Shown: piece after piece, positions 17,655 through 25,239 of the stretch
How the letters are laid out: each line of letters opens with the position of its first letter
Position numbering within the stretch: the first letter of the stretch is position 1
Source of the DNA: an uncultured Muribaculaceae bacterium
GTDB lineage: Bacteria; Bacteroidota; Bacteroidia; Bacteroidales; Muribaculaceae
Direction of reading: 5' to 3'
Assembly: GCA_910576775.1 (NCBI GenBank)
Contig: CAJTJV010000011.1
Span: 13,467-77,466 of the forward strand
DNA length: 64,000 nucleotides
Program-made: the position numbers and the translations under genes
The notes under the pieces: generated by a model
Databases searched by the model: none
Told to the model about the DNA's origin: nothing
Seen by the model: the letters and a program-made list of their open reading frames with translations, nothing else

Positions 17655-18940
17655 AATATATAAATGATCTTCTGGAGTTCATGGACTCCAGCCCGGTGAA
17701 TTTCTTCGCTGTAGAAAACTGTCGCCGCCGTCTTGAAGCCGCCGGTTTTTCCGAACTTGACATGGCCGACACGTGGAAGCTCAGGGTAGGGGAGCGCCGC
17801 TATGTAATCAAGAACGGTTCGGCAATATTCGCATTTATCGTCGGAGAGGGAGAACCTGCATTCGATATTATTGCCGCACATAGTGATTCTCCCGGCTTTC
17901 GCCTGAAGCCGCATTGCGAGATGCAATGTGAAGGTGGTGCCGTGCGGCTTAATACTGAAGTATACGGGGGCCCGATACTTTATACGTGGTTCGACCGTCC
18001 GCTCTCGCTTGCCGGCCGTGTGGCATTGCGCGGAGAAGATCCGTTACGTCCTGAAATTCGTCTTATGCGTGTAGACAGGCCGCTTCTGGTAATACCACAT
18101 CTCGCAATTCATTTCAACCGTCAGGTTAACGAAGGAAACAAGCTCTCCAAACAGAAGGACATGCTTCCTGTGATTTCTCTTGGCGGACCGGAAGCCAAGG
18201 GGATGATCCGCCATCTTATCGCAGAGGAGCTGAAAGTCGACGAAAACGATATTCTCGACTATGATTTATCAGTATTCAATGCTGAAAAGGCTTGTCTTGC
18301 CGGTCTGAACGGCGAGATGGTGCTTTGCGGACGTCTTGACGACCTGAGTATGGTTCACGCCGGTCTAACCGCCATACTGGAGGTTGCCGACAAGTCATCA
18401 AGGCATACACGTATCCTCGCGATATTCGATAATGAAGAGACCGGCTCCGGAACCAAGCAGGGTGCAGGTTCGCCGATTCTGGAACATATCATGCGTCGGA
18501 TAGTGATGGCATGTGGCATGGGAGAGGAGGATTACATGCGGGCTGTTGCGTCGTCGTTCCTTGTTTCGGCGGACAATGCCCACGGGTTGCATCCCAATTA
18601 TGTAGAAAAATACGATCTGACAAACCATCCTGTTCTCGGTGGAGGCCCGTGTATAAAATTCAATGCGAACTGTAAGTATATGACGGATGCCGACAGCGCC
18701 GCCGCTTTCCGTCGCGTGTGTGAGATAGCCGGAGTGCCATGTCAGAGTTTTGTCAACCACAGCGATGTAGCCGGCGGTTCCACTCTCGGAAATATTCTCA
18801 CATCACAGATTCCTTTGCGCGGTGTTGACATGGGAGCTCCGCTCTGGGCCATGCACTCGGCATGTGAGACAGCATCGACTGCGGACCATGAATATACAAT
18901 CAAGGCTTTTTCGACATTCTATTCTCTGTACTCGGACTGA
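17651..18940 (+). CDS. M18 family aminopeptidase (aspartyl aminopeptidase-like)
   Basis: A 429-aa zinc aminopeptidase of family M18. Metal-ligand and catalytic motifs are in order: AAHSDSPGF (about 75-83), CGRLDDLSM (about 225), the catalytic/ligand FDNEETGSGTKQGAGS (about 258), SADNAHGLHPNY (about 304) and the C-terminal HSDVAGGSTLGN (about 371). It removes N-terminal, often acidic, residues from peptides in the cytoplasm. The start at 17651 forms an ATGA overlap with DUF5063 and gives the usual family N-terminus (DLLEFMDSSPVNFFAVEN); an upstream extension in the same frame would overlap most of the DUF5063 gene's 3' end and is rejected. Confidence 0.93.
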   Translation: MKYINDLLEFMDSSPVNFFAVENCRRRLEAAGFSELDMADTWKLRVGERRYVIKNGSAIFAFIVGEGEPAFDIIAAHSDSPGFRLKPHCEMQCEGGAVRLNTEVYGGPILYTWFDRPLSLAGRVALRGEDPLRPEIRLMRVDRPLLVIPHLAIHFNRQVNEGNKLSKQKDMLPVISLGGPEAKGMIRHLIAEELKVDENDILDYDLSVFNAEKACLAGLNGEMVLCGRLDDLSMVHAGLTAILEVADKSSRHTRILAIFDNEETGSGTKQGAGSPILEHIMRRIVMACGMGEEDYMRAVASSFLVSADNAHGLHPNYVEKYDLTNHPVLGGGPCIKFNANCKYMTDADSAAAFRRVCEIAGVPCQSFVNHSDVAGGSTLGNILTSQIPLRGVDMGAPLWAMHSACETASTADHEYTIKAFSTFYSLYSD

Positions 18941-18960
18941 TTCGAAGTAAAAGTTAAAAT

Positions 18961-19000
18961 CACCGGCGGCTGTAATTTTTCAACAGTCGCCGGTGTCTTA
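18961..19000 (+). terminator. Intrinsic terminator after the M18 peptidase operon
   Basis: CACCGGCGGCTGT (18961-18973) pairs with ACAGTCGCCGGTG (18983-18995) with one mismatch, then a T-rich stretch. It lies 20 bp after the stop codon. Confidence 0.8.
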
Positions 19001-19042
19001 TTTATAGAACGGTAATCTATAACTATTATTTATGACATTATT

Positions 19043-19786
19043 ATGAAAAAAGCAATTTCAGTATTCTCTATAATGCTTTTATGCGTGTTTTCCACAACTT
19101 TTGTGGCATGCGCCAAGAAAGTCAACACCGAAGCTTCCAAAATTGAGACACGTACAATAAGTGTGGGGCAAATCAGCGAGATTGAGGTTGGAGCCATTGA
19201 TGTTATCATCACCCCCGGTCGTGGTTCCGGCTCCGCACAGCTTACAGGACCGGTATATCTGCTTGACAAAATAAAAATGACGACCAAGCAAGGTAAACTC
19301 GACATCTATATAAAAGACGGAAAGAAAAAGAAACGCGGCGATGCTGTGAAGCTTATAATTACTGCGGATGTTCATGATATCGAAGCCTATGCAGGATCTG
19401 ATGTCAGTTTCACCGCTCCGGTCAAGACCTCGCGCAGTTTCTGTGTCGAGACATATTCTTCCGCAAATGTGAGAATATCGTCGCTTACAGCGCCAAAGAT
19501 AGATATGAAATCCTATTCATCCGGTAATGTCGAAATAGGGTCTGTGCAGACGTCCGGAAGCCTTGATATTGAATCTTATAGCGGAGCAGAAATCGTGATA
19601 AGCGAGGCTGTTGCCGGAGAAGCGGATATGGAGGCATATTCCGGAGGAAAGATCAAAGTGAACGCCGGTTCACTCGGATCTTGCGAATTAGAAGCTTACA
19701 GCGGTGGAGGAATTTATATAAAGGCGGCAATGGCTTCAGTAAGACAGGAATCCTATTCCGGCGGATGTATCAGTCTTGGGAAATGA
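19043..19786 (+). CDS. Head-GIN (DUF2807) lipoprotein
   Basis: A 247-aa lipoprotein (lipobox FVAC, Cys23) with a putative auto-transporter adhesin head-GIN domain (DUF2807). 'ISEIEVGAIDVIITPG' begins the domain (about 45), and the rest is a right-handed beta-helix-like run of short repeats with SYSSGNVEIGS, SYSGAEIVIS, AYSGGKIKV, AYSGGGIYI and SYSGGCISL, each about 20 residues. Such proteins are abundant in Bacteroidota envelopes but have no established function. The gene stands alone after a terminator, with a short 47-bp spacer that shows no clear promoter motif. Confidence 0.85.
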   Translation: MKKAISVFSIMLLCVFSTTFVACAKKVNTEASKIETRTISVGQISEIEVGAIDVIITPGRGSGSAQLTGPVYLLDKIKMTTKQGKLDIYIKDGKKKKRGDAVKLIITADVHDIEAYAGSDVSFTAPVKTSRSFCVETYSSANVRISSLTAPKIDMKSYSSGNVEIGSVQTSGSLDIESYSGAEIVISEAVAGEADMEAYSGGKIKVNAGSLGSCELEAYSGGGIYIKAAMASVRQESYSGGCISLGK

Positions 19787-19873
19787 TCCGGAGGGTAAAA
19801 AACGGCTATACAAATAATTCTGAGTTTCCAATAATATATATCACCACGGGCTTCGAGTATGATTTTTTTTGTG

Positions 19874-19881
19874 TAATTTTG
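19874..19881 (+). promoter_or_regulatory. -7 element for the GT2 gene
   Basis: TAATTTTG at 19874-19881 with a degenerate TTCG at 19852-19855. The start codon at 19901 would leave a leader of only about 13 nt. Confidence 0.6.
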
Positions 19882-19900
19882 CACGATAAAAAAACAAAGA

Positions 19901-21085
19901 ATGTATCTTTCTCCAGTCATACCCGAAGCCTCTCTTTGGCTTCTTTGTGTCTGCTTTCTTTGCCTGCTGATTCTTGCCGCCGTCTATATGTTTAGAATAG
20001 GTTCGGTGGTGTCATATCGCAGGAAAGCCGACCGTGAGCGTGCAGACAAACCCGATGCCGATTATCTGCCTGCATCGGTAGTCATATATTCCCAAGGCGA
20101 TGCCGATAATCTGTATGAGCTGCTTAAAAATGTATTGGGACAAGATTATCCGGCTGCTTTCGAGGTGATTGTGGTAAATGAAGGTGAATCTACCGATGTG
20201 CGCGACATCGTTTCTTCTCTCCGGGCTGCTAATAACAATCTCTATCTTACATTTACCCCCGAAGGGGTGGTTAATCTGAGCCGTAAGAAACTGGCTCTGA
20301 CACTCGGTATCAAGGCTGCACGATACGACATTGTGGTTCTTACGACATCTGCCGTGGAAATAGAATCACCGCTTTGGCTCAAGCGCATGATGCAGCCTTT
20401 TGGTCGAGACAATAAGGTAGAGGTAGTTCTCGGATTTTCCTATATCAAACCGGATGAGGATTGCACATTCGGCAAGCGCTGTCGTGCTTTCGACTATGTT
20501 GCCGACAGCACCCGATGGCTTGGCGCCGCTATTGCCGGAAAACCTTTCCGCGGTACGGAATATAATATAGCCTATCGCCGTGAAGCCTTTATGCGTAACA
20601 AAGGATTCGCCCGTTCTCTCAATCTCTGTTATGGTGATGATGATATTTTTGTCAGCGAGATTGCGAACCGCAGCAACACTGTAGTGGAGCTGTCGGATGA
20701 ATCGATGGTGCGTCTGCGTCATGGGAATCATCCGCGTATTTTTATGGAGCGCTCGCTGCGGCATATATTCACAGAGAGGAAAATACGCCGGCGTCCGCGT
20801 TTTTTGATGCCGATGACAGGGTGGTTGCAGATTGCAGCTCTTGCGAGTGCTGTAGCAGCCGGTATTTCAGCATATCCTAATATGCAGCCTGCTATAGTTG
20901 CTGTTGTAATGGTTGTTGTTATGATGGCGCTTGACGTATATTATTGGCGACGTGCCATGAATGCGTTGAAATCGCGTCGAATGTTCTTCATGTTGCCGTG
21001 GTTTTCCATTACATATTCCATGCGGCGTCTCTCCCGACATTTGCGTTCGGTTCTTGGTAAACACAAACGCTATACGTGGGACTGA
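19901..21085 (+). CDS. Membrane-bound family 2 glycosyltransferase
   Basis: A 394-aa GT2 protein with one N-terminal membrane helix (about 8-30), a cytoplasmic GT-A domain and two C-terminal helices (about 305-350). The donor-binding start 'ASVVIYSQGDADNLYELLKNVL' type segment (about 60-80), 'VIVVNEGESTD' (about 91) and 'RGTEYNIAYRREAFMRNKGF' (about 212-231) are typical. The usual DxD position appears as 'VLTTSAVEIES', where the acidic pair is not obvious, so activity should be treated with caution. 'CYGDDDIFVSEIA' (about 247) fits the ED-containing acceptor/base motif. It stands alone between a lipoprotein and a convergent esterase, so its glycan target is unknown. Confidence 0.82.
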   Translation: MYLSPVIPEASLWLLCVCFLCLLILAAVYMFRIGSVVSYRRKADRERADKPDADYLPASVVIYSQGDADNLYELLKNVLGQDYPAAFEVIVVNEGESTDVRDIVSSLRAANNNLYLTFTPEGVVNLSRKKLALTLGIKAARYDIVVLTTSAVEIESPLWLKRMMQPFGRDNKVEVVLGFSYIKPDEDCTFGKRCRAFDYVADSTRWLGAAIAGKPFRGTEYNIAYRREAFMRNKGFARSLNLCYGDDDIFVSEIANRSNTVVELSDESMVRLRHGNHPRIFMERSLRHIFTERKIRRRPRFLMPMTGWLQIAALASAVAAGISAYPNMQPAIVAVVMVVVMMALDVYYWRRAMNALKSRRMFFMLPWFSITYSMRRLSRHLRSVLGKHKRYTWD

Positions 21086-21094
21086 TATAAAAAA

Positions 21095-21140
21095 CAAGCG
21101 CCCCGGCAAGCAGTTCATCATCGGCATGCCGGGGCGCTTT
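21095..21140. terminator. Bidirectional terminator between GT2 and SGNH hydrolase
   Basis: A perfect 13-bp stem AAGCGCCCCGGCA (21096-21108) with its complement (21127-21139). The A-run on the left and T-run on the right let it serve both convergent genes. Confidence 0.85.
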
Positions 21141-21157
21141 GTTGTCAATGGAGTAGG

Positions 21158-22258
21158 TTATTTATCTACCGGCAGGGCTATGCGCCGTATTATAGGTTCG
21201 AGAATGTCGGCGAAACGTAGGAATCCGAGGTCGGTGAAATGGATGCCGTCGACGGTAGCTTCATTGTCAATGCCGATTATGTTGTGGTTTGAAAGATAAT
21301 GAAGATTGTTGTATTTGGCTGCCAGTTTTTCGTAGCGTTCCTTCATCATGGCGTTGCGTGTGTTTACCTGATTGCGGGCGGCATTGTCGAATCGAAGATG
21401 CGGGAAATAAGGGTCTTCTATGAAAAGGAAAGGAACATCGGGGTGTGCCGAGCGGATAATCTCGAAAAACGGAATCATAAGGGTATCTATCTGTTCTTCG
21501 TTTACATTCGGCACGAAATCGAGTACGATAAGTCCGGGGTCGGGAACTGCTGCGATTACGCGCGCTATTTCGAGGTCGAGTTGTCCGTTGCCGCTGAATC
21601 CAAGGTTTATCACCTCACGGTTAAGCCGGCGTTCGAGGATGTTGGTATGCGCCATACCCGCGCGGTTGGCGCAACCGCCCTGCAATATGCTTGTGCCGTA
21701 CATGATAATCGGTTTTCCGGCAACAGGCATAGCGACTGACGGCAAGGAGAAGACTGCATCGGGTGTTGTGCCGATGAAAAGGCTGTCTACGCCGTCATAC
21801 AAGGGCAGGTACAGAAGATACTCGCGCATCTGCGGCTCCATGTTGGAAATGACTTTAGCGCTGGTATTATGGCCGTTGACGTCCGGTCGCGCGCTATTGA
21901 CAAATGTCCATGTGCCGTCGGGCTGTAGGGTATACAGGTCGAGGCCTCTGGAGCCTGTCGGTGTCTGATGGTTCATAAGAGTCTTGAACGGTGAATGCCA
22001 TTTGACATCTATTCTGGGACTATTTGAGGCAAAGCGTAGCGCCATACCGGCGGAGTTGCGTCCAAGGCCGGATAGAGCACCGCCACGGACGGTCTGTAAC
22101 AAGGAGTCGGGAATGCGCTGGTAGCGTCCGGATGTGCATGCGTCGTCGACGGCTTTCCCAAGAAGGGGTAGATTGTCGGTTTTGTGCCATCTAAGCTCAT
22201 CGGCGGAAGCACTCAGGATTGCGGTGGCTACAATCAATGTTGATATCAGTTTTTTCAT
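21158..22258 (-). CDS. Exported SGNH/GDSL hydrolase with GxDLY N-terminal domain
   Basis: A 366-aa exported esterase with a signal peptide (1-19, cleavage after ASA). It is a two-domain protein: an N-terminal beta-sandwich carrying the GxDLY signature (GSRGLDLYT, about 102-110) and a C-terminal SGNH hydrolase. The catalytic blocks are YGTSILQGG (Ser190), the block II glycine and block III Asn in LGFSGNG (about 219-225), and DGIHFTDLG near 340 (Asp/His of block V). Such proteins usually remove O-acyl groups from glycans in the periplasm. It is transcribed after the GH18 gene, 18 bp downstream, so both may act on one acylated substrate (inference). Confidence 0.9.
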   Translation of the reverse strand: MKKLISTLIVATAILSASADELRWHKTDNLPLLGKAVDDACTSGRYQRIPDSLLQTVRGGALSGLGRNSAGMALRFASNSPRIDVKWHSPFKTLMNHQTPTGSRGLDLYTLQPDGTWTFVNSARPDVNGHNTSAKVISNMEPQMREYLLYLPLYDGVDSLFIGTTPDAVFSLPSVAMPVAGKPIIMYGTSILQGGCANRAGMAHTNILERRLNREVINLGFSGNGQLDLEIARVIAAVPDPGLIVLDFVPNVNEEQIDTLMIPFFEIIRSAHPDVPFLFIEDPYFPHLRFDNAARNQVNTRNAMMKERYEKLAAKYNNLHYLSNHNIIGIDNEATVDGIHFTDLGFLRFADILEPIIRRIALPVDK

Positions 22259-22276
22259 TGGAAAACGTTTTTATTG

Positions 22277-23296
22277 TTATTTGCCGAGAAGTTCACGAGC
22301 TACGGCGCGTGTAAGATCGAGCGAGTCTGTATCATATTCAGTGCGCCAGTACATTCCGCCCCGGAAGCCTTTTTCTTTGATATAGTCGCATTTTATTTTA
22401 AGCGAACGCGGATTTTCATAACTTATGACGAGAGTCCCCAGGCTGTCGACAATGTAGGGTACACAAGCGACAGAATCCCAACGCTCTTCCATACCTTCTC
22501 CTGGAGCTATGTAACGGTAGTCGGTCCAGCCTTTGAAATTCTTGTCATCGCCGCGGCCATAGAAAGCGAGGCCGAGAACGATATCCTTATATTCAAGGCC
22601 TTTGCTCAGGCAGGAGTCGAGAGATTCCTCAACAGTGCAGACGCCCGACCGCTCTGAGCGACGCAAAGAGGTGTGCAGATAAGGTGCCTGCCATCCCATG
22701 TCATATGTCATCAGGCATATGTAGTCGAGATATTCCATTGCTTCTTTGAGGTCGAACCCGTTGCCGAAGAATCCGGCTGCCGCACTTACAACTTTGTCCG
22801 AACCGAGTGCCTTGCGCACATCCCTGAACAATGCGATGTAATTGTCGACCTCTTCCTGTGTTGCCGGGAACTCCCAGTCGAAATCGAGTCCGTCAAGTCC
22901 ATATTCTTCGACTTGTCTCTTGCAGTCGTCGACGAAGAGCGCGCGTAAGGAATCGTTACCTGTCATTTCCGACCATCCGTTGGCGGAACCTGCACCGGCT
23001 CCTCCCATAGAAAGGATTACTTTCAGGTCTGGATTTTCTTTTTTCAAGTCGAGTATCCTGTGCAACCGCGGAATATTGGAGATTTTAAGTCCGTCGCAAG
23101 TGGCGTTTGGTTCACCTGCAAGGTAGTTGATTGCAGTTACCATATCGGCCGGAGGAAGGGAGCCGTCGATTGTACAGGCGTAGGCTATACATTCGTATTG
23201 CGGTTCGGTAATCTCTTGGGATCCCTTGTTGCCGCAAGATGTAGTGCCATAAAGCAGAGTGCTTAATCCACATGCGTAAAGCAGAATCTTTTTCAT
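22277..23296 (-). CDS. GH18 family glycoside hydrolase lipoprotein
   Basis: A 339-aa lipoprotein (lipobox GTTSC, Cys21) with a GH18 barrel. The catalytic signature DGLDFDWEF gives the DxxDxDxE motif with Glu142 as general acid. 'KVILSMGGAG' (about 92-101) is the second conserved GH18 strand, 'CLMTYDMGW' (about 183-191) is the MTYD strand, and 'GLAFYGRG' (about 235) is also typical. It should cleave beta-1,4 GlcNAc linkages in chitin-like oligomers, peptidoglycan fragments or N-glycan cores by substrate-assisted catalysis. No chitin-binding or LysM domain is present. It is the first gene of a two-gene operon with the SGNH esterase and has nested promoter motifs and hairpins upstream. Confidence 0.92.
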   Translation of the reverse strand: MKKILLYACGLSTLLYGTTSCGNKGSQEITEPQYECIAYACTIDGSLPPADMVTAINYLAGEPNATCDGLKISNIPRLHRILDLKKENPDLKVILSMGGAGAGSANGWSEMTGNDSLRALFVDDCKRQVEEYGLDGLDFDWEFPATQEEVDNYIALFRDVRKALGSDKVVSAAAGFFGNGFDLKEAMEYLDYICLMTYDMGWQAPYLHTSLRRSERSGVCTVEESLDSCLSKGLEYKDIVLGLAFYGRGDDKNFKGWTDYRYIAPGEGMEERWDSVACVPYIVDSLGTLVISYENPRSLKIKCDYIKEKGFRGGMYWRTEYDTDSLDLTRAVARELLGK

Positions 23297-23366
23297 TTCA
23301 GATGATATTTAGAGTTAGATTGGTTTTTAAGTAAGAGGCCGGATTTTCATGTCGTGATAATACCTA

Positions 23367-23398
23367 CAAACTTAAACAATTAATTTTGATTCTGCAAA
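23367..23398 (-). promoter_or_regulatory. Proximal promoter of the GH18-SGNH operon
   Basis: On the minus strand TTTG (23398-23395) and TAAGTTTG (23374-23367) are separated by 20 bp. The predicted leader is about 65 nt. Confidence 0.7.
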
Positions 23399-23429
23399 AT
23401 ATCAGGAAATTGGATGTCTATAACGAAAC

Positions 23430-23460
23430 AAGGCCTATCCTCACGGACAGCCCTTGCCTT
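23430..23460 (-). ncRNA. Candidate structured RNA hairpin upstream of GH18
   Basis: Read on the minus strand, AAGGC (23460-23456), a five-base bulge, CTGTCC (23450-23445), a GTGA tetraloop (23444-23441), GGATAG and GCCTT form an 11-bp interrupted stem. The loop is a GNRA tetraloop only on the minus strand, which points to a minus-strand RNA. It lies between two promoter motifs of that strand. It matches no RNA family I recognise. Confidence 0.4.
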
Positions 23461-23515
23461 CTTACACATAGTACTTAATGTTAGATTTATATGTCTATTC
23501 CAGATTTGTTTAATA

Positions 23516-23537
23516 TGAAAAAGCATTTACCATGCTT
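23516..23537 (-). terminator. Terminator-like hairpin close behind the distal promoter
   Basis: AAGCAT (23537-23532), five-base loop, ATGCTT (23526-23521), then five T on the minus strand. It starts about 12 nt after the transcription start expected from the promoter at 23556-23586, so it could act as an early terminator or attenuator. Confidence 0.4.
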
Positions 23538-23555
23538 GTCGTATCATTTCCGATG

Positions 23556-23586
23556 CAAAATTAATACATAAAACCAAACATGCAAA
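23556..23586 (-). promoter_or_regulatory. Distal minus-strand promoter upstream of GH18
   Basis: TTTG (23586-23583), 19-bp spacer and TAATTTTG (23563-23556) fit the consensus exactly. Transcription from here would cross both hairpins before the proximal promoter. Confidence 0.65.
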
Positions 23587-23953
23587 ATAATGCATAAAGT
23601 GTCCGAAAGTATGCGTTGTTTAAAAATTTCATTGATATTCGGAGTGTCGTTGACAATTGTTTTGTGCTCCGTCGAGTTTTTTAGCGTTAAGTCATGAAAA
23701 CGCATTTTATGCTAAAAAATGGACTAAAATCTAAATATTGTTAAATGTAATAAGTCTCATGGCAATATGTTTTATAACATGTTTTTACAATATGTTTTTT
23801 AGGGTGAAGCTTCGCAAAGTGTAAGTTTTTCAGCCTCGGAATAGGATAGATTGTTTCATTGTTACAATGGATTGGGAGTGTGGTTTGCCGGAATTGGGTT
23901 TAAAAAACATATCGTCTGCGTATTGAAAACCTACATATATAAAATATTTTGTT

Positions 23954-23961
23954 TAATTTTG
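23954..23961 (+). promoter_or_regulatory. -7 element of the panC operon
   Basis: TAATTTTG at 23954-23961 gives a leader of about 33 nt to panC. No well-spaced TTTG is present upstream. Confidence 0.6.
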
Positions 23962-24000
23962 CAGACTGAAAAAATTGTAGCCGAAAGGCTTGGATAAAAG

Positions 24001-24849
24001 ATGGAAATAATCCGTACGATAAAGGGGCTCGACGCAGTTGTCGCCGATGCCAGAGAGAAAGGACTCAGCGTAGGTCTTGTTCCGACTATGGGAGCCCTTC
24101 ATGCCGGTCATAGGTCGCTTGTTGACAGGGCTCGTAAAGAAAACGATATTGTAGTTGTGAGTGTGTTCGTCAACCCTACACAATTCAATAATGCAGAGGA
24201 TCTCCGCACCTATCCCCATACGGAGGACGCCGACGCGGCCATGCTTGAGAAATGTGGTGTGGATTTTGTATTTATGCCCACTCCTGAAGAGGTCTATCCC
24301 GAACCCGATACACGTGTTTTCAAGCTCGGACCGGTTGCTGAGGTTATGGAAGGAGCCATGCGTCCCGGACATTTCAACGGAGTTGCACAGATTGTGAGCA
24401 AACTATTTGCTATTGTAAAGCCTACACGCGCCTATTTCGGAGAGAAGGATTTCCAGCAGATTGCAGTAATACGCCGTATGGTGGAAATCGAAGGTTTTGA
24501 TGTCAAGATTGTCGATTGTCCGATAGTTCGAGAGGACGATGGTCTCGCGTTAAGTTCTCGTAATGTCCGTTTGTCGGCTGAAGCCCGTGCCGTAGCTCCC
24601 AATATACGCCGTCTTCTTGTTGCCAGTCTCGATTTGAAAAAACAGGGCTATTCCCCTGTTGAGGTTGCACGTCTCACGGAAGATGCCATCAACAATGTCG
24701 AAGGACTCGAAACAGAGTATTATCAGATTGTCGATGCGGCCACTATGCAACCTATAATGGAATGGAACCAGGCCGGTCCGCGTGGTGCGGTCGGTTGTGT
24801 CACCGTCTATTGTGGCGGGGTCCGTCTTATTGACAATATCAGATACTAA
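24001..24849 (+). CDS. panC: Pantoate--beta-alanine ligase (pantothenate synthetase)
   Basis: A 282-aa cytoplasmic enzyme that joins pantoate and beta-alanine with ATP to form pantothenate, the coenzyme A precursor. The nucleotidyl-transfer motif PTMGALHAGH (about 28-37) is the HxGH signature. 'VSVFVNPTQF' (about 53), 'GEKDFQQIAVIRRM' (about 147) and 'REDDGLALSSRN' (about 176) are all canonical. panD follows 18 bp downstream, so the last two dedicated genes of the pathway are together. It is the first gene of a seven-gene operon. Confidence 0.97.
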   Translation: MEIIRTIKGLDAVVADAREKGLSVGLVPTMGALHAGHRSLVDRARKENDIVVVSVFVNPTQFNNAEDLRTYPHTEDADAAMLEKCGVDFVFMPTPEEVYPEPDTRVFKLGPVAEVMEGAMRPGHFNGVAQIVSKLFAIVKPTRAYFGEKDFQQIAVIRRMVEIEGFDVKIVDCPIVREDDGLALSSRNVRLSAEARAVAPNIRRLLVASLDLKKQGYSPVEVARLTEDAINNVEGLETEYYQIVDAATMQPIMEWNQAGPRGAVGCVTVYCGGVRLIDNIRY

Positions 24850-24867
24850 ATAAAGCAAACATCCGCA

Positions 24868-25221
24868 ATGTTCATTCAAGTTTTAAAGTCGAAAATCCAC
24901 CGTGTCAGTGTAACAGAGGCTCGACTGGACTATATTGGCTCTATAACGATCGACGAAGATCTTCTCGACGCGTCAGGTATTCTGCCCGGAGAGCGTGTAT
25001 ATATCGTCAACAATAACAATGGCGCGCGCCTTGATACCTATACAATTCCAGGTCCCCGCGGTTCTGGCGTAATATGTCTCAATGGTGCTGCCGCCCGTCT
25101 GGTGCAAGTCGGTGATGTTGTAATTATTATGAGCTATGCCACTATGACACCGGAAGAAGCACGGGAATTCACTCCCAAAGTGATTTTTCCCGATACCAAT
25201 ACAAACAGAATTGTAGAATAA
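24868..25221 (+). CDS. panD: Aspartate 1-decarboxylase proenzyme
   Basis: A 117-aa pyruvoyl-dependent enzyme that makes beta-alanine from aspartate for pantothenate synthesis. The self-cleavage site is the Gly-Ser in 'YIGSITID' (Ser about 25), where the serine becomes the pyruvoyl group. 'VLKSKIHRVSVTEA' at the start, 'NNNNGARLDTYTI' (about 48-60) and 'ICLNGAAARL' (about 70) are conserved. It supplies the substrate of the adjacent panC product. Confidence 0.97.
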   Translation: MFIQVLKSKIHRVSVTEARLDYIGSITIDEDLLDASGILPGERVYIVNNNNGARLDTYTIPGPRGSGVICLNGAAARLVQVGDVVIIMSYATMTPEEAREFTPKVIFPDTNTNRIVE

Positions 25222-25239
25222 TCCATTTCCCTCCCCGAT

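Larger units (their letters stand above)
23297..24000. other. 704-bp AT-rich divergent intergenic region
   Basis: No credible gene is present. Near the GH18 gene it holds two minus-strand promoter motifs and two hairpins, listed separately. The part from about 23600 to 23940 is AT-rich, with a short direct repeat CAATATGTTTT (about 23763 and 23788). The panC -7 element is at the right end. Confidence 0.6.
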
